From Flavihumibacter soli (GTDB lineage Bacteria > Bacteroidota > Bacteroidia > Sphingobacteriales > Sphingobacteriaceae): a stretch of DNA of 64,000 nt. The stretch covers positions 1,178,001 through 1,242,000 of the forward strand of contig NZ_JAAFZB010000096.1 in assembly GCF_010692725.1 (NCBI RefSeq), written 5' to 3'. The notes under the pieces were generated by a model. It did no database searches. It saw only the letters and a list, made by a program, of their open reading frames with translations, and was not told the origin of the DNA. Positions 25,655-35,800 of this stretch are shown here, piece by piece. The position numbers were made by a program, and so were the translations under genes. Every line of letters starts with the position of its first letter. Position 1 is the first letter of the stretch.

Positions 25655-26980
25655 ATGAAAAAATACTTATTCGGTTTGTTGGGATTGCTAACCGCCAGTG
25701 AGATCAGCTACGGTCAGGCCACTATCTACCCTGCAAAACCACAAACTAAACCTATTGCCATTATCGGCGCAACCATTCACACCGGAAACGGAAAGGTGAT
25801 TGAGAACGGGTATATCTCATTTGAGAATGGGAAAATAACCGGCATAGGCGACGCCTCTGTCGTAAAATTCGGCTCCGGCACAGAAATGATCACCGCGACT
25901 GGGAAACATGTTTATCCCGGATTTATTTCTCCGGTGACGAACCTGGGCCTTACCGAGATCGAAGCAATCAAGGCTACGCGCGACTTCGAGGAGGTTGGCG
26001 GCATGAATCCTCATGTACGCTCAATAATTGCTTACAACACTGATTCTAAAGTCCCCAACACGCTACGGTCGAATGGCATCCTGATGGCACAGATCACTCC
26101 GCAGGGAGGTCTTATTGCCGGACAATCTACTGTCGTTGAACTTGACGGCTGGAACTGGGAAGATGCTGCCTACAAAACCGATATTGCAATCCACCTTAGC
26201 TGGCCAAGCAGCCGCATTTCTGCCAGTCCATTCGCTCCACCGGCGGAAGCCCAGCGTGAACGCGCGCAGAAAGCCTTATCAGACCTTGAAGATTATTTTT
26301 CACAGGCACAAAGCTATTCTCAGCTGGCAAGGCCGGATGTATCCAATGCCCGTTTCGGTGCTATGGAAGGACTCTTCAAGGGGAGTAAAAGGTTATTCGT
26401 GGAAACTGAAAGCGCCAAGGATATCATAGCAGCAGTTAACTTTTTCAAGCGTTTTGGTATTAAACCTGTTATCGTAGGAGGTTCTGAATCACACCTTATA
26501 ACTTCGTTCTTAAAGGAACACAATATTCCCGTTATTATTCATGAGCCTCACAGCCTGCCAGCTAACCAGGAAGATGATGTTTACCTGCCTTATAAGCAGG
26601 CAAAGATCCTTCATGATGGTGGGGTAAACTTTGCAATCAGTGTAGGAGGATATTGGCAGCAGAGAAACCTGCCTTTTATGGCCGGTACAGCGGCGGCCTA
26701 CGGATTGGATAAAGAACAGGCTCTGGCAAGTATCACCTTAAATACCGCGAAAATTTTAGGCATCGATAAAGCAACAGGGAGTCTGGAAGTAGGTAAAGAT
26801 GCAACCTTGTTCATTTCGAATGGCGATGCCCTCGATATGATCGGTAATGATGTAGAGTTGGCATTCATCCGGGGTAAGAATCTGGACCTGGACAATCTCC
26901 ATAAGCAACTCTTTAAACGTTACTCGGAGAAGTATGAAGATCAGAAAGAGGTGAAGGGTGTAAATCCGGCGACCCACTAA
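25655..26980 (+). CDS. Exported amidohydrolase-fold protein lacking the HxH metal site
   Basis: A 441-residue paralogue of the first half of the preceding protein, with a signal peptide (MKKYLFGLLGLLTASEISYGQ). It keeps the family frame: IAIIGATIHTGNGKVIENGYISFENGKI at the N-terminus and LEVGKDATLFISNGDALD at the C-terminus. Where active members have His-x-His after the GKxVxPG segment, it reads GFISPVTNLGL, and other ligand positions are also not histidine. It is therefore probably not a hydrolase on its own and may be a partner or structural subunit of the upstream enzyme. The operon ends with a strong terminator. Confidence 0.85.
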   Translation: MKKYLFGLLGLLTASEISYGQATIYPAKPQTKPIAIIGATIHTGNGKVIENGYISFENGKITGIGDASVVKFGSGTEMITATGKHVYPGFISPVTNLGLTEIEAIKATRDFEEVGGMNPHVRSIIAYNTDSKVPNTLRSNGILMAQITPQGGLIAGQSTVVELDGWNWEDAAYKTDIAIHLSWPSSRISASPFAPPAEAQRERAQKALSDLEDYFSQAQSYSQLARPDVSNARFGAMEGLFKGSKRLFVETESAKDIIAAVNFFKRFGIKPVIVGGSESHLITSFLKEHNIPVIIHEPHSLPANQEDDVYLPYKQAKILHDGGVNFAISVGGYWQQRNLPFMAGTAAAYGLDKEQALASITLNTAKILGIDKATGSLEVGKDATLFISNGDALDMIGNDVELAFIRGKNLDLDNLHKQLFKRYSEKYEDQKEVKGVNPATH

Positions 26981-26997
26981 ATCCACAATTGCACCAT

Positions 26998-27031
26998 AAA
27001 AAAAGCTCCTGTTGTACAGGAGCTTTTTTTA
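26998..27031 (+). terminator. Terminator of the amidohydrolase operon
   Basis: AAAGCTCCTG/CAGGAGCTTT with a 5-base loop and a T-run lies 18 bases past the stop codon. Confidence 0.92.
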
Positions 27032-27171
27032 AAACCAACCAATTATAACCATTACTAGAAAAGTTCGAATTATTGAGAGATCGTTCTTAATTGTTAAAAC
27101 AAATGTAAATACTTTTACCCTTTTTTGCAAGCCTTTTAAACAATGTGCTTTATTTTTACAATATTGTTAAC

Positions 27172-27179
27172 TACTTTTG
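27172..27179 (+). promoter_or_regulatory. -7 promoter element of the Lrp/AsnC gene
   Basis: TACTTTTG matches TAnnTTTG and lies 27 bases upstream of the ATG at 27207. Its presence shows that a TTG at 27177 lies inside the promoter and cannot be the translation start. Confidence 0.55.
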
Positions 27180-27206
27180 GTTTTAATACCAGAAATTCAA
27201 AACCGT

Positions 27207-27680
27207 ATGGAAAATCGCAATCATAATTTCGAACTTGACAATCTCGATACACAGATCCTCAGCATCCTGATGGAGGACGCTACCATACCCTATACTGAAA
27301 TAGCCAAAAAATTGATCGTCTCAGGAGGTACCATACATGTGAGAATGAAAAAGATGCATGATATGGGCGTTATTCGTGGGGCCAATCTGATAATAGATCC
27401 GCAGAAGATCGGTTACGATATCTGCGCTTTCCTTGGTATATATCTTGAAAAAGGATCCCAGTACCACGACGCAGTAGAAAGTCTGAAAAAGGTCAAGGAA
27501 ATTGTAGAAATGCATTACTGTACGGGAGCCTACAGTATATTCGCGAAAATTATCTGCCGCGATACCACGCACTTAAGAGAAGTCTTAAATGAAAACATCC
27601 AGGCGGTTAAAGGTATCCAGCGTACTGAAACATTTATCTCTCTTGAGGAGAGCATCAAGAGACAGATCACATTATCCTGA
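27207..27680 (+). CDS. Lrp/AsnC-family transcriptional regulator
   Basis: A 157-residue regulator. The N-terminal helix-turn-helix (LDNLDTQILSILMEDATIPYTEIAKKLIVSGGTIHVRMKKMHDMGVI) and the C-terminal RAM ligand-binding domain (YDICAFLGIYLEKGSQYHDAV ... YCTGAYSIFAKIICRDTTHL) are both present at usual length. The ATG at 27207 is chosen because the longer frame begins with TTG inside the promoter. It responds to an amino acid or small effector in the known family. It stands alone between two terminators. The target genes are not evident. Confidence 0.93.
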   Translation: MENRNHNFELDNLDTQILSILMEDATIPYTEIAKKLIVSGGTIHVRMKKMHDMGVIRGANLIIDPQKIGYDICAFLGIYLEKGSQYHDAVESLKKVKEIVEMHYCTGAYSIFAKIICRDTTHLREVLNENIQAVKGIQRTETFISLEESIKRQITLS

Positions 27681-27703
27681 CAACCCGATCCGGCTTGAAA
27701 TAA

Positions 27704-27731
27704 AAAAGGTCATCCTGTAGAGATGACCTTT
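27704..27731. terminator. Bidirectional terminator between lrp-like gene and pdhB
   Basis: AAAGGTCATC/GATGACCTTT with a 7-base loop lies in the convergent gap, with an A-run before and a T-rich end after, so it can serve both genes. Confidence 0.85.
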
Positions 27732-27750
27732 CTGTATATGTTAGAATCTG

Positions 27751-28743
27751 TTACTTCTCTGTATTAAGATAAAGAACACTTTTAACGGCCTTTACTACCT
27801 TTGCAGGGTTTGGCAATGCTTCCTGAATAAGCGTAGGTGCATATGGCAAGGGAACATCGGCGCAAGCAACCCGAAGCACAGGTGCATCAAGGAAATCGAA
27901 TGCATCCTTCTGAACCTTGAAGGCTACCTCAGTAGCAATTGATCCTAAAGGCCATGCTTCTTCAACAAAGACCATACGATTGGTTTTCTTAACCGAAGTG
28001 ATAACTGTTTCATAGTCGATAGGTCTGACAGTACGAAGGTCAATCACTTCCGCATTGATACCTTCCTTGGTCAATTCTTCTACCGCAGGCATCACCACAC
28101 GTGAAAGCATTTTTCCGAAAGTTACAATAGTAACATCCGTACCTTCCTTCACAATATTTGCTTTTCCAAGGGGAATGTAGTACTCTTCCTCAGGTACCTC
28201 GCCCTTATCTCCATACATAACCTCCGATTCCATGAAGATAACCGGATCCGGATCTATTATAGATTGTTTCAATAAGCCTTTTGCCTCATAAGGACTCGAT
28301 GGAACAACTACTTTCAAACCAGGACAGTTGGCATACCAGCTCTCGAAATTCTGAGAGTGCTGAGCACCTAATTGCCCGGCATTACCGGTTGGTCCCCTGA
28401 ATACGATAGGACAAGAGAACTCACCGCCGCTCATCGACAAAACCTTGGCAGCAGCATTGATCACCTGGTCAATTGCCACAAGTGAGAAATTGAAGGTCAT
28501 GAATTCAATGATAGGTTTTAAACCATTCATAGCAGCACCTACACCAATTCCGGCGAAGCCTAATTCAGCAATCGGCGTATCAATAACCCGTTTAGCGCTA
28601 AACTCATCCAGCATTCCCTGGCTGACTTTATACGCTCCATTATATTCGGCAACTTCCTCGCCCATTAAAAAGATCTTCTCGTCTTTCCGCATTTCTTCGC
28701 TTAATGCTTCACGAAGAGCTTCCCTGAACTGTATTTCTCTCAT
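27751..28743 (-). CDS. pdhB: Pyruvate dehydrogenase E1 component, beta subunit
   Basis: A 330-residue subunit of the thiamine diphosphate-dependent alpha2beta2 E1 enzyme, which decarboxylates pyruvate and transfers the acetyl group to E2 lipoyl. Seen: the N-terminal FREALREALSEEMRKDEKIFLMGEEVAEYNGAYKVSQGM, TPIAELGFAGIGVGAAMNGLKPIIEFM, GGEFSCPIVFRGPTGN, GAQHSQNFESWYANCPGLKVVVPSSP and DLRTVRPID. The length is typical. A branched-chain 2-oxoacid E1 beta is the main alternative, but the motifs favour pyruvate. No alpha subunit or E2 gene is adjacent, so the complex is encoded in scattered loci. Confidence 0.92.
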   Translation of the reverse strand: MREIQFREALREALSEEMRKDEKIFLMGEEVAEYNGAYKVSQGMLDEFSAKRVIDTPIAELGFAGIGVGAAMNGLKPIIEFMTFNFSLVAIDQVINAAAKVLSMSGGEFSCPIVFRGPTGNAGQLGAQHSQNFESWYANCPGLKVVVPSSPYEAKGLLKQSIIDPDPVIFMESEVMYGDKGEVPEEEYYIPLGKANIVKEGTDVTIVTFGKMLSRVVMPAVEELTKEGINAEVIDLRTVRPIDYETVITSVKKTNRMVFVEEAWPLGSIATEVAFKVQKDAFDFLDAPVLRVACADVPLPYAPTLIQEALPNPAKVVKAVKSVLYLNTEK

Positions 28744-28769
28744 GTGTTAAAAATCAAAATTTTGGAAGG

Positions 28770-28777
28770 CAAATATA
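28770..28777 (-). promoter_or_regulatory. -7 promoter element of pdhB
   Basis: On the minus strand TATATTTG matches TAnnTTTG, 26 bases upstream of the ATG. No good -33 match was seen. Confidence 0.5.
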
Positions 28778-29150
28778 AGTTTAAAGTTTGAGAATAATTT
28801 GTGTATCGATTACACTGACCCGGAAATATCTCTTCCGAAATGCAAAATCTTCACGTTATTACCCAAGCTGTTGAACTCCTTAATATTCCGCCCTTACTGC
28901 AGGAATGTCTTTCGGATGAACCACCGCCCCGAAGGTAAAACTCCTTCATATGAATTTTATCGTTCAAGCAGTATTCTGCTATTGACTCCGAGGAAATATT
29001 TTTGAAGGGCATATAACGACTCTATATCCTGTCGAAAAATATACTACGATACGAAACATTTATATTCTGTTTTCGTAAAAAATTTAACGAGTAGGCGGCG
29101 GCACTGTCTTTACCGCATACCCTAAATTTTGATCCTAAAAAATAACAACC
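28778..29150. other. Intergenic region with no supported gene
   Basis: The divergent gap between pdhB and a lipoprotein gene. It has a 32-codon frame at 28840-28938 without a ribosome site, but nothing with homology I recognise. No terminator or clear repeat is visible. A near-match to the -7 box (TAAATTTTG, one base too long) lies near 29122. Confidence 0.5.
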
Positions 29151-29855
29151 ATGAAAAGAAAATTACTCGGTTCGCTGGCAATATTTTGCTCAGTGATCAC
29201 TTTTTCAGCTTGCACCAAGGAGGAAACTACCACTGAAGGCAAGATCAACTATCAAATGGAACCCACTAACCTGACGGCATCTGTCGGGACAACAGTTTCA
29301 GAAAGTGGTTTAGTTGTAAATACTAATGCCAATTCCAGCCTAACCTGGAAAGCGGGACGTGTGATTGTTCATGAGCTTGATTTTGAAGCAAAAAAAGATG
29401 ATCGGGAAATCGAGTATAAGTTAACGAAACCTGCTACGGTTGACCTATTTAAATTAAGCCAGGAATTTGGCAGCATTACAATTCCGGCAGGCACTTATAA
29501 AGAGATCAAGTTCGAGCTGGTACTGAAGAAGCAAACTACTGCGAATGTCTTTAGTATAAGCGGCATCTACAAAGACGAAACAGGAAAGGAAACCAACGTT
29601 GAATTCCTCTTCAACGAGGATGTAAACATTAAACTGGAAGCAGAGAACCTTACCATCAGTTCCTCAGAAGCCTATACAGGCCTCCTTAAGCTTCAGCTTA
29701 ACAAACTGGTTTCACAGATCAATTCAGCTGACCTGAAATCGGTGGATAGAAATGCGAACGGTACGATCGTCATTAGCAGTACAAAAAATGCCATTTTATA
29801 TAACAAGATAAAAGCAGGTTTTATTTCATTTATAAAAGCTGAATTCAAGCACTAA
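29151..29855 (+). CDS. Hypothetical lipoprotein, DUF4382-like beta-sandwich
   Basis: A 234-residue protein with a lipoprotein signal (lipobox TFSACT, cysteine near residue 21). The mature part is a beta-rich domain with the pattern TVDLFKLSQEFGSITIPAGTYKEIKFELVL, which resembles the DUF4382/DUF4397-like lipoproteins of Bacteroidota, in which a VDLL segment is followed by a Gly-Thr-Tyr turn. The resemblance is by eye and moderate. It is a single-gene transcript with a terminator after it. The function is unknown; it is likely outer-membrane or surface anchored. Confidence 0.72.
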   Translation: MKRKLLGSLAIFCSVITFSACTKEETTTEGKINYQMEPTNLTASVGTTVSESGLVVNTNANSSLTWKAGRVIVHELDFEAKKDDREIEYKLTKPATVDLFKLSQEFGSITIPAGTYKEIKFELVLKKQTTANVFSISGIYKDETGKETNVEFLFNEDVNIKLEAENLTISSSEAYTGLLKLQLNKLVSQINSADLKSVDRNANGTIVISSTKNAILYNKIKAGFISFIKAEFKH

Positions 29856-29871
29856 TATCAAAGAGCTATTG

Positions 29872-29912
29872 AAAAAGGCGGCAATTCGAAGCACCGGATG
29901 GCCGCCTTTTTT
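29872..29912. terminator. Terminator after the lipoprotein gene, convergent with addB
   Basis: AAAAAGGCGGC and GCCGCCTTTTTT form the stem around a 19-base loop, 17 bases past the lipoprotein stop codon. The A and T runs on both sides would serve both convergent genes. Confidence 0.85.
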
Positions 29913-29930
29913 ATGCTCCGAACAGATATT

Positions 29931-32810
29931 TTATCCCTGGCATATTTCCTTATACGGGCAGTAGCCGCAATTTACCTTACTCACACTGTCGGTGAACGGG
30001 ATATCAGGGTTAAAAAGTTCCTCCAGCAAGCTTTTCAATTGTACCTGGAATCCACTTTTCAGATCTTCGAGATGTTCAGCCTGAAGTTGCACTTTCCTGC
30101 CCCTGCCTCCTGTAAAGAACAAGGTTCCGTCATCCTTCATTTTGCGAATGATGTATAAGTTAGGTTCGATCTGCTGCAGATTTTTTACCTGTTCGTAAAT
30201 AAACGTATAGAACAGGGTCTGAACCATCGCTTTATTCTGTTTTTTTCCCTCGGGTTCAAACAGATCATCGAGACAGGTGAATTTAACTTCATCACGGCTG
30301 CCCGTTTTATAATCCACTATCCTTGTAACCCCGTTCTTTTCGTCTACCCGGTCAATGATCCCATATAATAGAACTTCACGCGCACCACCTTTCACCTCTA
30401 TTGGGAAACGATATTTATAATCTTCTTTATTCTCGAGTTCAATAATTCTGAAAGGCGCAACCTGCTCATCATGAAGTAATACCGCATGAACATATTCTTC
30501 TACGATCCGCAGTATGATCTGCTGCATACTATTTGCCTTTACAATCCGGTCCCGGGTATTAAATAACTCCTTGGACAAAGCCTGCTTACAAAGAAGCTTA
30601 ATATCCTTGCGCTTAAGCTGAATATCGTGTGCAGTAACTATCGAGCTTTGCTTAGACAGGTCCTTATAAAACCATTCCATGACCTGATGAAAAACAGAGC
30701 CTATCTGATTCGCTTCAAGATTCTCACTGATCACCTCTGGTTCCCTGATCCTGGCGACATACCTGTAAAAGAACTGGAGCGGGCAGCTCATATAAGTTGT
30801 TATAGCTGTGGCAGATATTTTTTCATTTTCACCTGCCTGAAGAAATCGTTCCAGTGCGTGCCAGACCTTACCGGTTTTCGGCACTGACAAGGGGGGTCTC
30901 GGCTCTATGCTGACAGGCTGCTCCTGCTGCCGGTAGTTGAATTTCAGTCTGCTTTCAAACTCCAGTTGCCTGATGAAACGACTCGGCTCACCAGTATTGG
31001 TTTCATCCACAAGGGTATTGTAAACAAGGCTAAGATCGGTTGTCCGGTGCAGCAAACGGTAGAAGAGATAAGCAGATATAGCGTCCTGGTTCTCAATCAC
31101 CGGCAAACCGTAAACCCGCCTGATACTATCCGGAATGAATGTAGGTGAGATGTTCAGTTTTGGCATAACACCTTCGTTAACGCCCAGGATAACTACCTTT
31201 TGAAAATCCAGGCAACGGCTTTCCAGTAATCCCATCACCTGAATGCCTTTCAGCGGTTCGCCTTCCAGCGGTACTGAGAGTCCCTGCAGGGTCTTCCTGA
31301 TCAGGGAAAGAACAAATACCATGGGAACCCCGGAGGCATACTCGGCAAGGGAATCATATAGCAGGTTAAGCTTCGTGCTTACAGCCAGGATCATGCTTGC
31401 TTCAAGCTGCTGCAGCATCCCTCTTTTCTGGCGAAGTTCCAAAGCCGCCGTCAAAAGCACATATAAGGCATCGATGCATTGAAGGCCCTCATGCTTAATT
31501 GTAAAGAAGTTAGGGGCGATGTCTGTTGCGAAAAGAAGCTCGGAAAGCGGAACTTCCAGCATCTGGTTGTCGAGTATGACCTTTTGAAGCAGCTCTCTTT
31601 CCTTCTCCCGTACAGACGTAAGGGGATGCGATAAAAACGCTTCCACATCCCGGTAATAAACTGTGTCCTTTTTTTCCTTGTTGAGCTGCTCCTGGACACT
31701 CAGCCAAAGATCCACAAACCCGAAAACTGTTGATTGCGCCAGGGGAAAACCCATCGTCACATTTACTTTACCGTATTGGGAAGGTATAGATTGAAGAACA
31801 GGAATTAACAGGCTTTCATCGGCGATTATAATTGCTACTGATTCCGGATCGTCCTGGTTGATATGTTCCAGCGAGGATAACACAATATCTTCCACTGCCT
31901 TTGCCTGCGATGTATGGCCCTGGCTTTGGATAATATCCACTTTATTTGTTTTCAGCGCTATAGACTGGTGTCCTGACTTAAACGCGTTAATTAAGCCGTG
32001 CTGTTTCAGATTTCTCCGGATGAATAAACCGGCTTCCTGGAGATTGTCATTCAGGTAGTAGTCGTCTGCATCAAAATAGAACAATGCTTTGCCTTCCTCC
32101 TGCAGCCGCATGAAAAGTTTAGCTTCAGCCTTATTCAAGGCATTGAACCCGACAAACACAACCTGTTTGTATTTATCATAAAACCGCGGCTTACTAATTT
32201 TTTCTAAGGCAAATTCCCTGTATAAGTTTGCAGTAGTCGACAAGCCTGTGCGACCCAGGTGCTGATGAAACGCTTTATACAAAACCGGCAAGCGTCTCCA
32301 CAGGTCAATAAACTTTTGCTGATATTCCTCCTGCCGCCCTGCTGAGAAAGACGCCCAGAACCGCTCCAGGAACTGCTGCTGCTCCTCGGTAAAATGCGAG
32401 AACTGCTGCTGTATGACCGCGATATCAAAAAGTTCCGAAAACAGGTGGTCGGAGTCGGCCAGATCGTAATCTATCTGAGAAAAATCTGCTAAAATGATCT
32501 CGGCCATCGGGTAAAATACGTCCGGCGCTACCTGTGAACTTCCTTCAAGGGCGAGGATCCGGTTATACTCCCGGTGCAGAATAAAGAACTGTTGTATATG
32601 ATCTGCGACAAGCAGATCGGAAGATTCGCTTACAAATTGGCCTATTGTGAAGAAGTCCGGGCTCCAGAACGCCGTCCCCGCAAGTTGTCCTAAATGCTTT
32701 TTTAGAAAAAGTATTGGTCGTTTATTATTAAAAACGATCGCTACATCCTTCAGGTCAGGACCAAAGCGCTTATGCAGATCCGCGGCAACTTCTTTTAAAA
32801 ATGACATCAT
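29931..32810 (-). CDS. addB: AddB-like PD-(D/E)XK exonuclease subunit with iron-sulfur cysteines
   Basis: A 959-residue partner of the following AddA-type helicase gene. The N-terminal half is a degenerate helicase-like region without a clear Walker A. The C-terminal nuclease domain shows ISATAITTYMSCPLQFFYRYVARI (Cys676), YGIIDRVDEKNGVTRIVDYKTGS (the D...DYK nuclease residues) and the end motif CGYCPYKEIC (Cys948, Cys951, Cys957). One upstream Cys plus CxxCx5C is the iron-sulfur staple of AddB-type nucleases. The complex processes double-strand breaks for RecA-dependent repair. Gene order is addA then addB, 7 bases apart on the minus strand. RecBCD is not suggested. Confidence 0.85.
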   Translation of the reverse strand: MMSFLKEVAADLHKRFGPDLKDVAIVFNNKRPILFLKKHLGQLAGTAFWSPDFFTIGQFVSESSDLLVADHIQQFFILHREYNRILALEGSSQVAPDVFYPMAEIILADFSQIDYDLADSDHLFSELFDIAVIQQQFSHFTEEQQQFLERFWASFSAGRQEEYQQKFIDLWRRLPVLYKAFHQHLGRTGLSTTANLYREFALEKISKPRFYDKYKQVVFVGFNALNKAEAKLFMRLQEEGKALFYFDADDYYLNDNLQEAGLFIRRNLKQHGLINAFKSGHQSIALKTNKVDIIQSQGHTSQAKAVEDIVLSSLEHINQDDPESVAIIIADESLLIPVLQSIPSQYGKVNVTMGFPLAQSTVFGFVDLWLSVQEQLNKEKKDTVYYRDVEAFLSHPLTSVREKERELLQKVILDNQMLEVPLSELLFATDIAPNFFTIKHEGLQCIDALYVLLTAALELRQKRGMLQQLEASMILAVSTKLNLLYDSLAEYASGVPMVFVLSLIRKTLQGLSVPLEGEPLKGIQVMGLLESRCLDFQKVVILGVNEGVMPKLNISPTFIPDSIRRVYGLPVIENQDAISAYLFYRLLHRTTDLSLVYNTLVDETNTGEPSRFIRQLEFESRLKFNYRQQEQPVSIEPRPPLSVPKTGKVWHALERFLQAGENEKISATAITTYMSCPLQFFYRYVARIREPEVISENLEANQIGSVFHQVMEWFYKDLSKQSSIVTAHDIQLKRKDIKLLCKQALSKELFNTRDRIVKANSMQQIILRIVEEYVHAVLLHDEQVAPFRIIELENKEDYKYRFPIEVKGGAREVLLYGIIDRVDEKNGVTRIVDYKTGSRDEVKFTCLDDLFEPEGKKQNKAMVQTLFYTFIYEQVKNLQQIEPNLYIIRKMKDDGTLFFTGGRGRKVQLQAEHLEDLKSGFQVQLKSLLEELFNPDIPFTDSVSKVNCGYCPYKEICQG

Positions 32811-32817
32811 AAATCTC

Positions 32818-35800
32818 TCAGCTACTGTAAACGGCCGAATCTACCGCCCTTAATTCTTTTAAATATCCGTAATACAGGTAGGCCTCAATATTCTGATAGC
32901 CCATTTCCATCAACAACTTTCTGTAGTCGTCTACCTGCTTATAATGTGTTGAATTCGGCTGGCCGGTAAACTTAAAATCGATCACCACGACATGATCCTT
33001 ACCGATCAATACCTTATCCGGACGATAGCTTTCCCCCGTGCCACTGATAATTGTTTGCTCGTTCAGGCTGGCATAGGGCCGGTCAAGGAGGGATCTCAGG
33101 TCAGGATTAGTTAACACACTCTCTGCCAGGCTTTGAAGATCTGCCTCTTCGGCCTTTCTGAAAAAACCTTCTGTATGCAGCTGTCTTAATGCATCCGGTA
33201 TTTCGTTCACATTATTTACCCTTGCCAGCAATTCATGCAGAATAATACCTCGCCGCTGGGATGTATTGCCGCTGAGAAGATCAAGCTGCTCAAAAACCTT
33301 CTTATCCTTCAAAGCCTCATTAAGCCGATCGGAAAGCGGGTAGGACTTAAAGTTCCACGTAGAAGTTGTGAATCGGTCGGATTCGGGCATATCTGCCTGG
33401 CTACTCCTGCTGATTTTAACTACCGGTTCTTCGATCAACAGTGTCTGCCCGTCAAACTCCGCATTCAGTTCCGACACGTAAGTCTGCAGAGGTACCCTTA
33501 TGAGGTCTCCGGCAAGGCTGAATTGCTCTTCTTTGGCTGGTGCATGACCGGGAGAAGATATATACAAGTGCTTCCTTGTCCGCGTGACCGCCACATACAG
33601 CATGTTCAGCGCGTCCATATAGTTAAAAAGTAATTCCTTAAAGTAAGCCTGGTTAAAGGCTGACTGAGCAAGGGTCTTCTTATAGTTTACCGGGATCGTA
33701 TTTAACATAGAATAAGGCGTATTGATGGTATCTACCCAGAATATACTATTAGCCATCCCATCAATCTCCCAACTGCAGAAGGGGATCATCACTACGTCAA
33801 AGGCGAGTCCCTTTGATTTATGAATAGTCATGACCTGTACGGCGTTACCTTGTCCCGACGAAGGGAGAGCCTTCTGTTCACTTTCTTCATGCCACCAATC
33901 CAGGAAAGAATTAATTCCTTTCTCGCCCTGTTTGGAAAAATTACTGACCATATCCCGAAAAGCGAGAATGTAGGGCAGGTGCAGTTCAGAAGTATTCAAT
34001 CCGTATGCACCTATCAGCGATTCAACAAGTTCCGACAGCGGCATCTGCTGCCATGCCAGCCAGTTATCACAGAGAATCTCAGGAAGATGTCCCTTCAGCT
34101 TTTCTACTGGTGTTTTATTTATTTGCAGAAGAATATCCGGCTTCAGCGTTCTATGCTGATACCTCGCAAAGAGCTGCAGCATATTGAGTTTGTACAAGGC
34201 CGATTGACCGCGCTGGGCAACCATTGCCTTAAAGGTATTGATCAACAGCTTTACTGCCGAATTATTGGCTAAAAGCAAGGCTTCGCCCGACAGCACCTGG
34301 TAGGGTTTCCAGTCCTTCCGCCCTTCATTCTGCCGGTTCTGCTGATCCTGCATCAGATGTTCAATGACAGACCGCGCTTCTTTATTTGACCGCACCAGGA
34401 CGCAGATCTGACCGGCCTGGTAACGGTCCGTGCTGATCCACTCATTGATTGTTGAGGCAAGATGTTCGAGCGTTTTCTCCCGGCATTGTGAATCACGGTA
34501 TTTGTTATTCTCTACCGGCAGATAGTTGATCTCGACGGTGCCGCCGGAAGCGGTGACCGGTGATTTTTGCTGAAGGCTCTGTCCATAAGCTTTAACAATA
34601 ATGTCTTCAAACCCGCTCTTCTGCCACCAGTCGCTAAATAGCCCCTCCCCTCCATCTGAGCGAACCTTTTCATTCAGGTGGTTCTGCAGCATAGCCGGCG
34701 AGTGCCTGAAGAGGAAGTTATTAAAATCAATAATGTTAGCTGCGCTCCTGTAGTTTTCCTCAAGTGAATCATCCAGCACCTGGAGGGCACCAACGTCAGC
34801 CCGTGCGCGCTGTAGCAGGATCTGCCAATCGCCGTTACGCCAGCGGTAAATGGATTGCTTTACGTCGCCAACGATCAGATGATCAATTAAACTTCCGTTG
34901 GCTTCCGCTATCGCATTTTTTACAAGAGGTAAAAAATTCTCCCATTGCATGGCTGAAGTGTCCTGGAACTCGTCGAACAGGAAATGCCGGTAGCGACTGC
35001 CCAGTTTCTCCCAAACAAATGAAGGATTATCCTGATGACTTCCCGTAATACCCTTCAGTAGATTTTGAGCATCACTTATCAGGAGAGTGCTGTTTTCCTG
35101 CCGGTAATCTTTTAGCAGCGCAGCCATTTCCTGCATAAGCCGGAGGTAATATAGATTTGCATTAATGGCCTTGGCCATTTCGTATGCCGGCAGTTGTTCC
35201 GTATAAAATTCGGACATCGACCTTAACAGGGGATTCAGCTCATCGTATAAAGATGAAACCGAAACAGTCAGTACTCCCTTTTGCCACTCGTCGGGCGCAT
35301 CGATCAGTTTTGCGACACTTTTGATCTTTGAAAAATCTCCTTTGCCGATCTTCTCCAGGTTAACCAATGGAGATTTGCTCTTACCTTTCAGCTCTGCGGG
35401 ATCGACCCCGGATTGTCTGAAAATATCCAAAGCAGTCTTTGACCTTTCCAGGAGTGTCTCTTCGACAACAGAGAGGGTTTGGCGGGTAAAATCCTGTAAG
35501 TCCTTAAACAGCTGCTTCGGATCATATTGTTTAAGAGCGTTTTCAAAAGGCTGATAGCGTTCCTTGAAGATTTCTCCCGCTAAACTCAGTAAAGTATCCC
35601 TATAATTCCAGCTTTTATTGTCCCTGATACGGTCAAGCGCAAGATCAATTATCCATTCCAGCAGCTCCGGGTTTGAATCAAGCTTTTTGTTGAGCTTATT
35701 AGCCAGTTCCTCTTTCACCTTGCCGGTGTTCATTTCCAGCTTGTAGCCTGCATCCAGACCCAGTTCGAATGAGAGGCTACGGATGACTTTCTGCACGAAA

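Noticed and set aside
28840-28938. A 32-codon frame (MQNLHVITQAVELL...) in the gap between pdhB and the lipoprotein gene
   Set aside because: There is no ribosome-binding context or promoter and no recognised homology. It is within chance expectation for a gap of this size. It could be a decayed fragment, but the sequence does not show of what.
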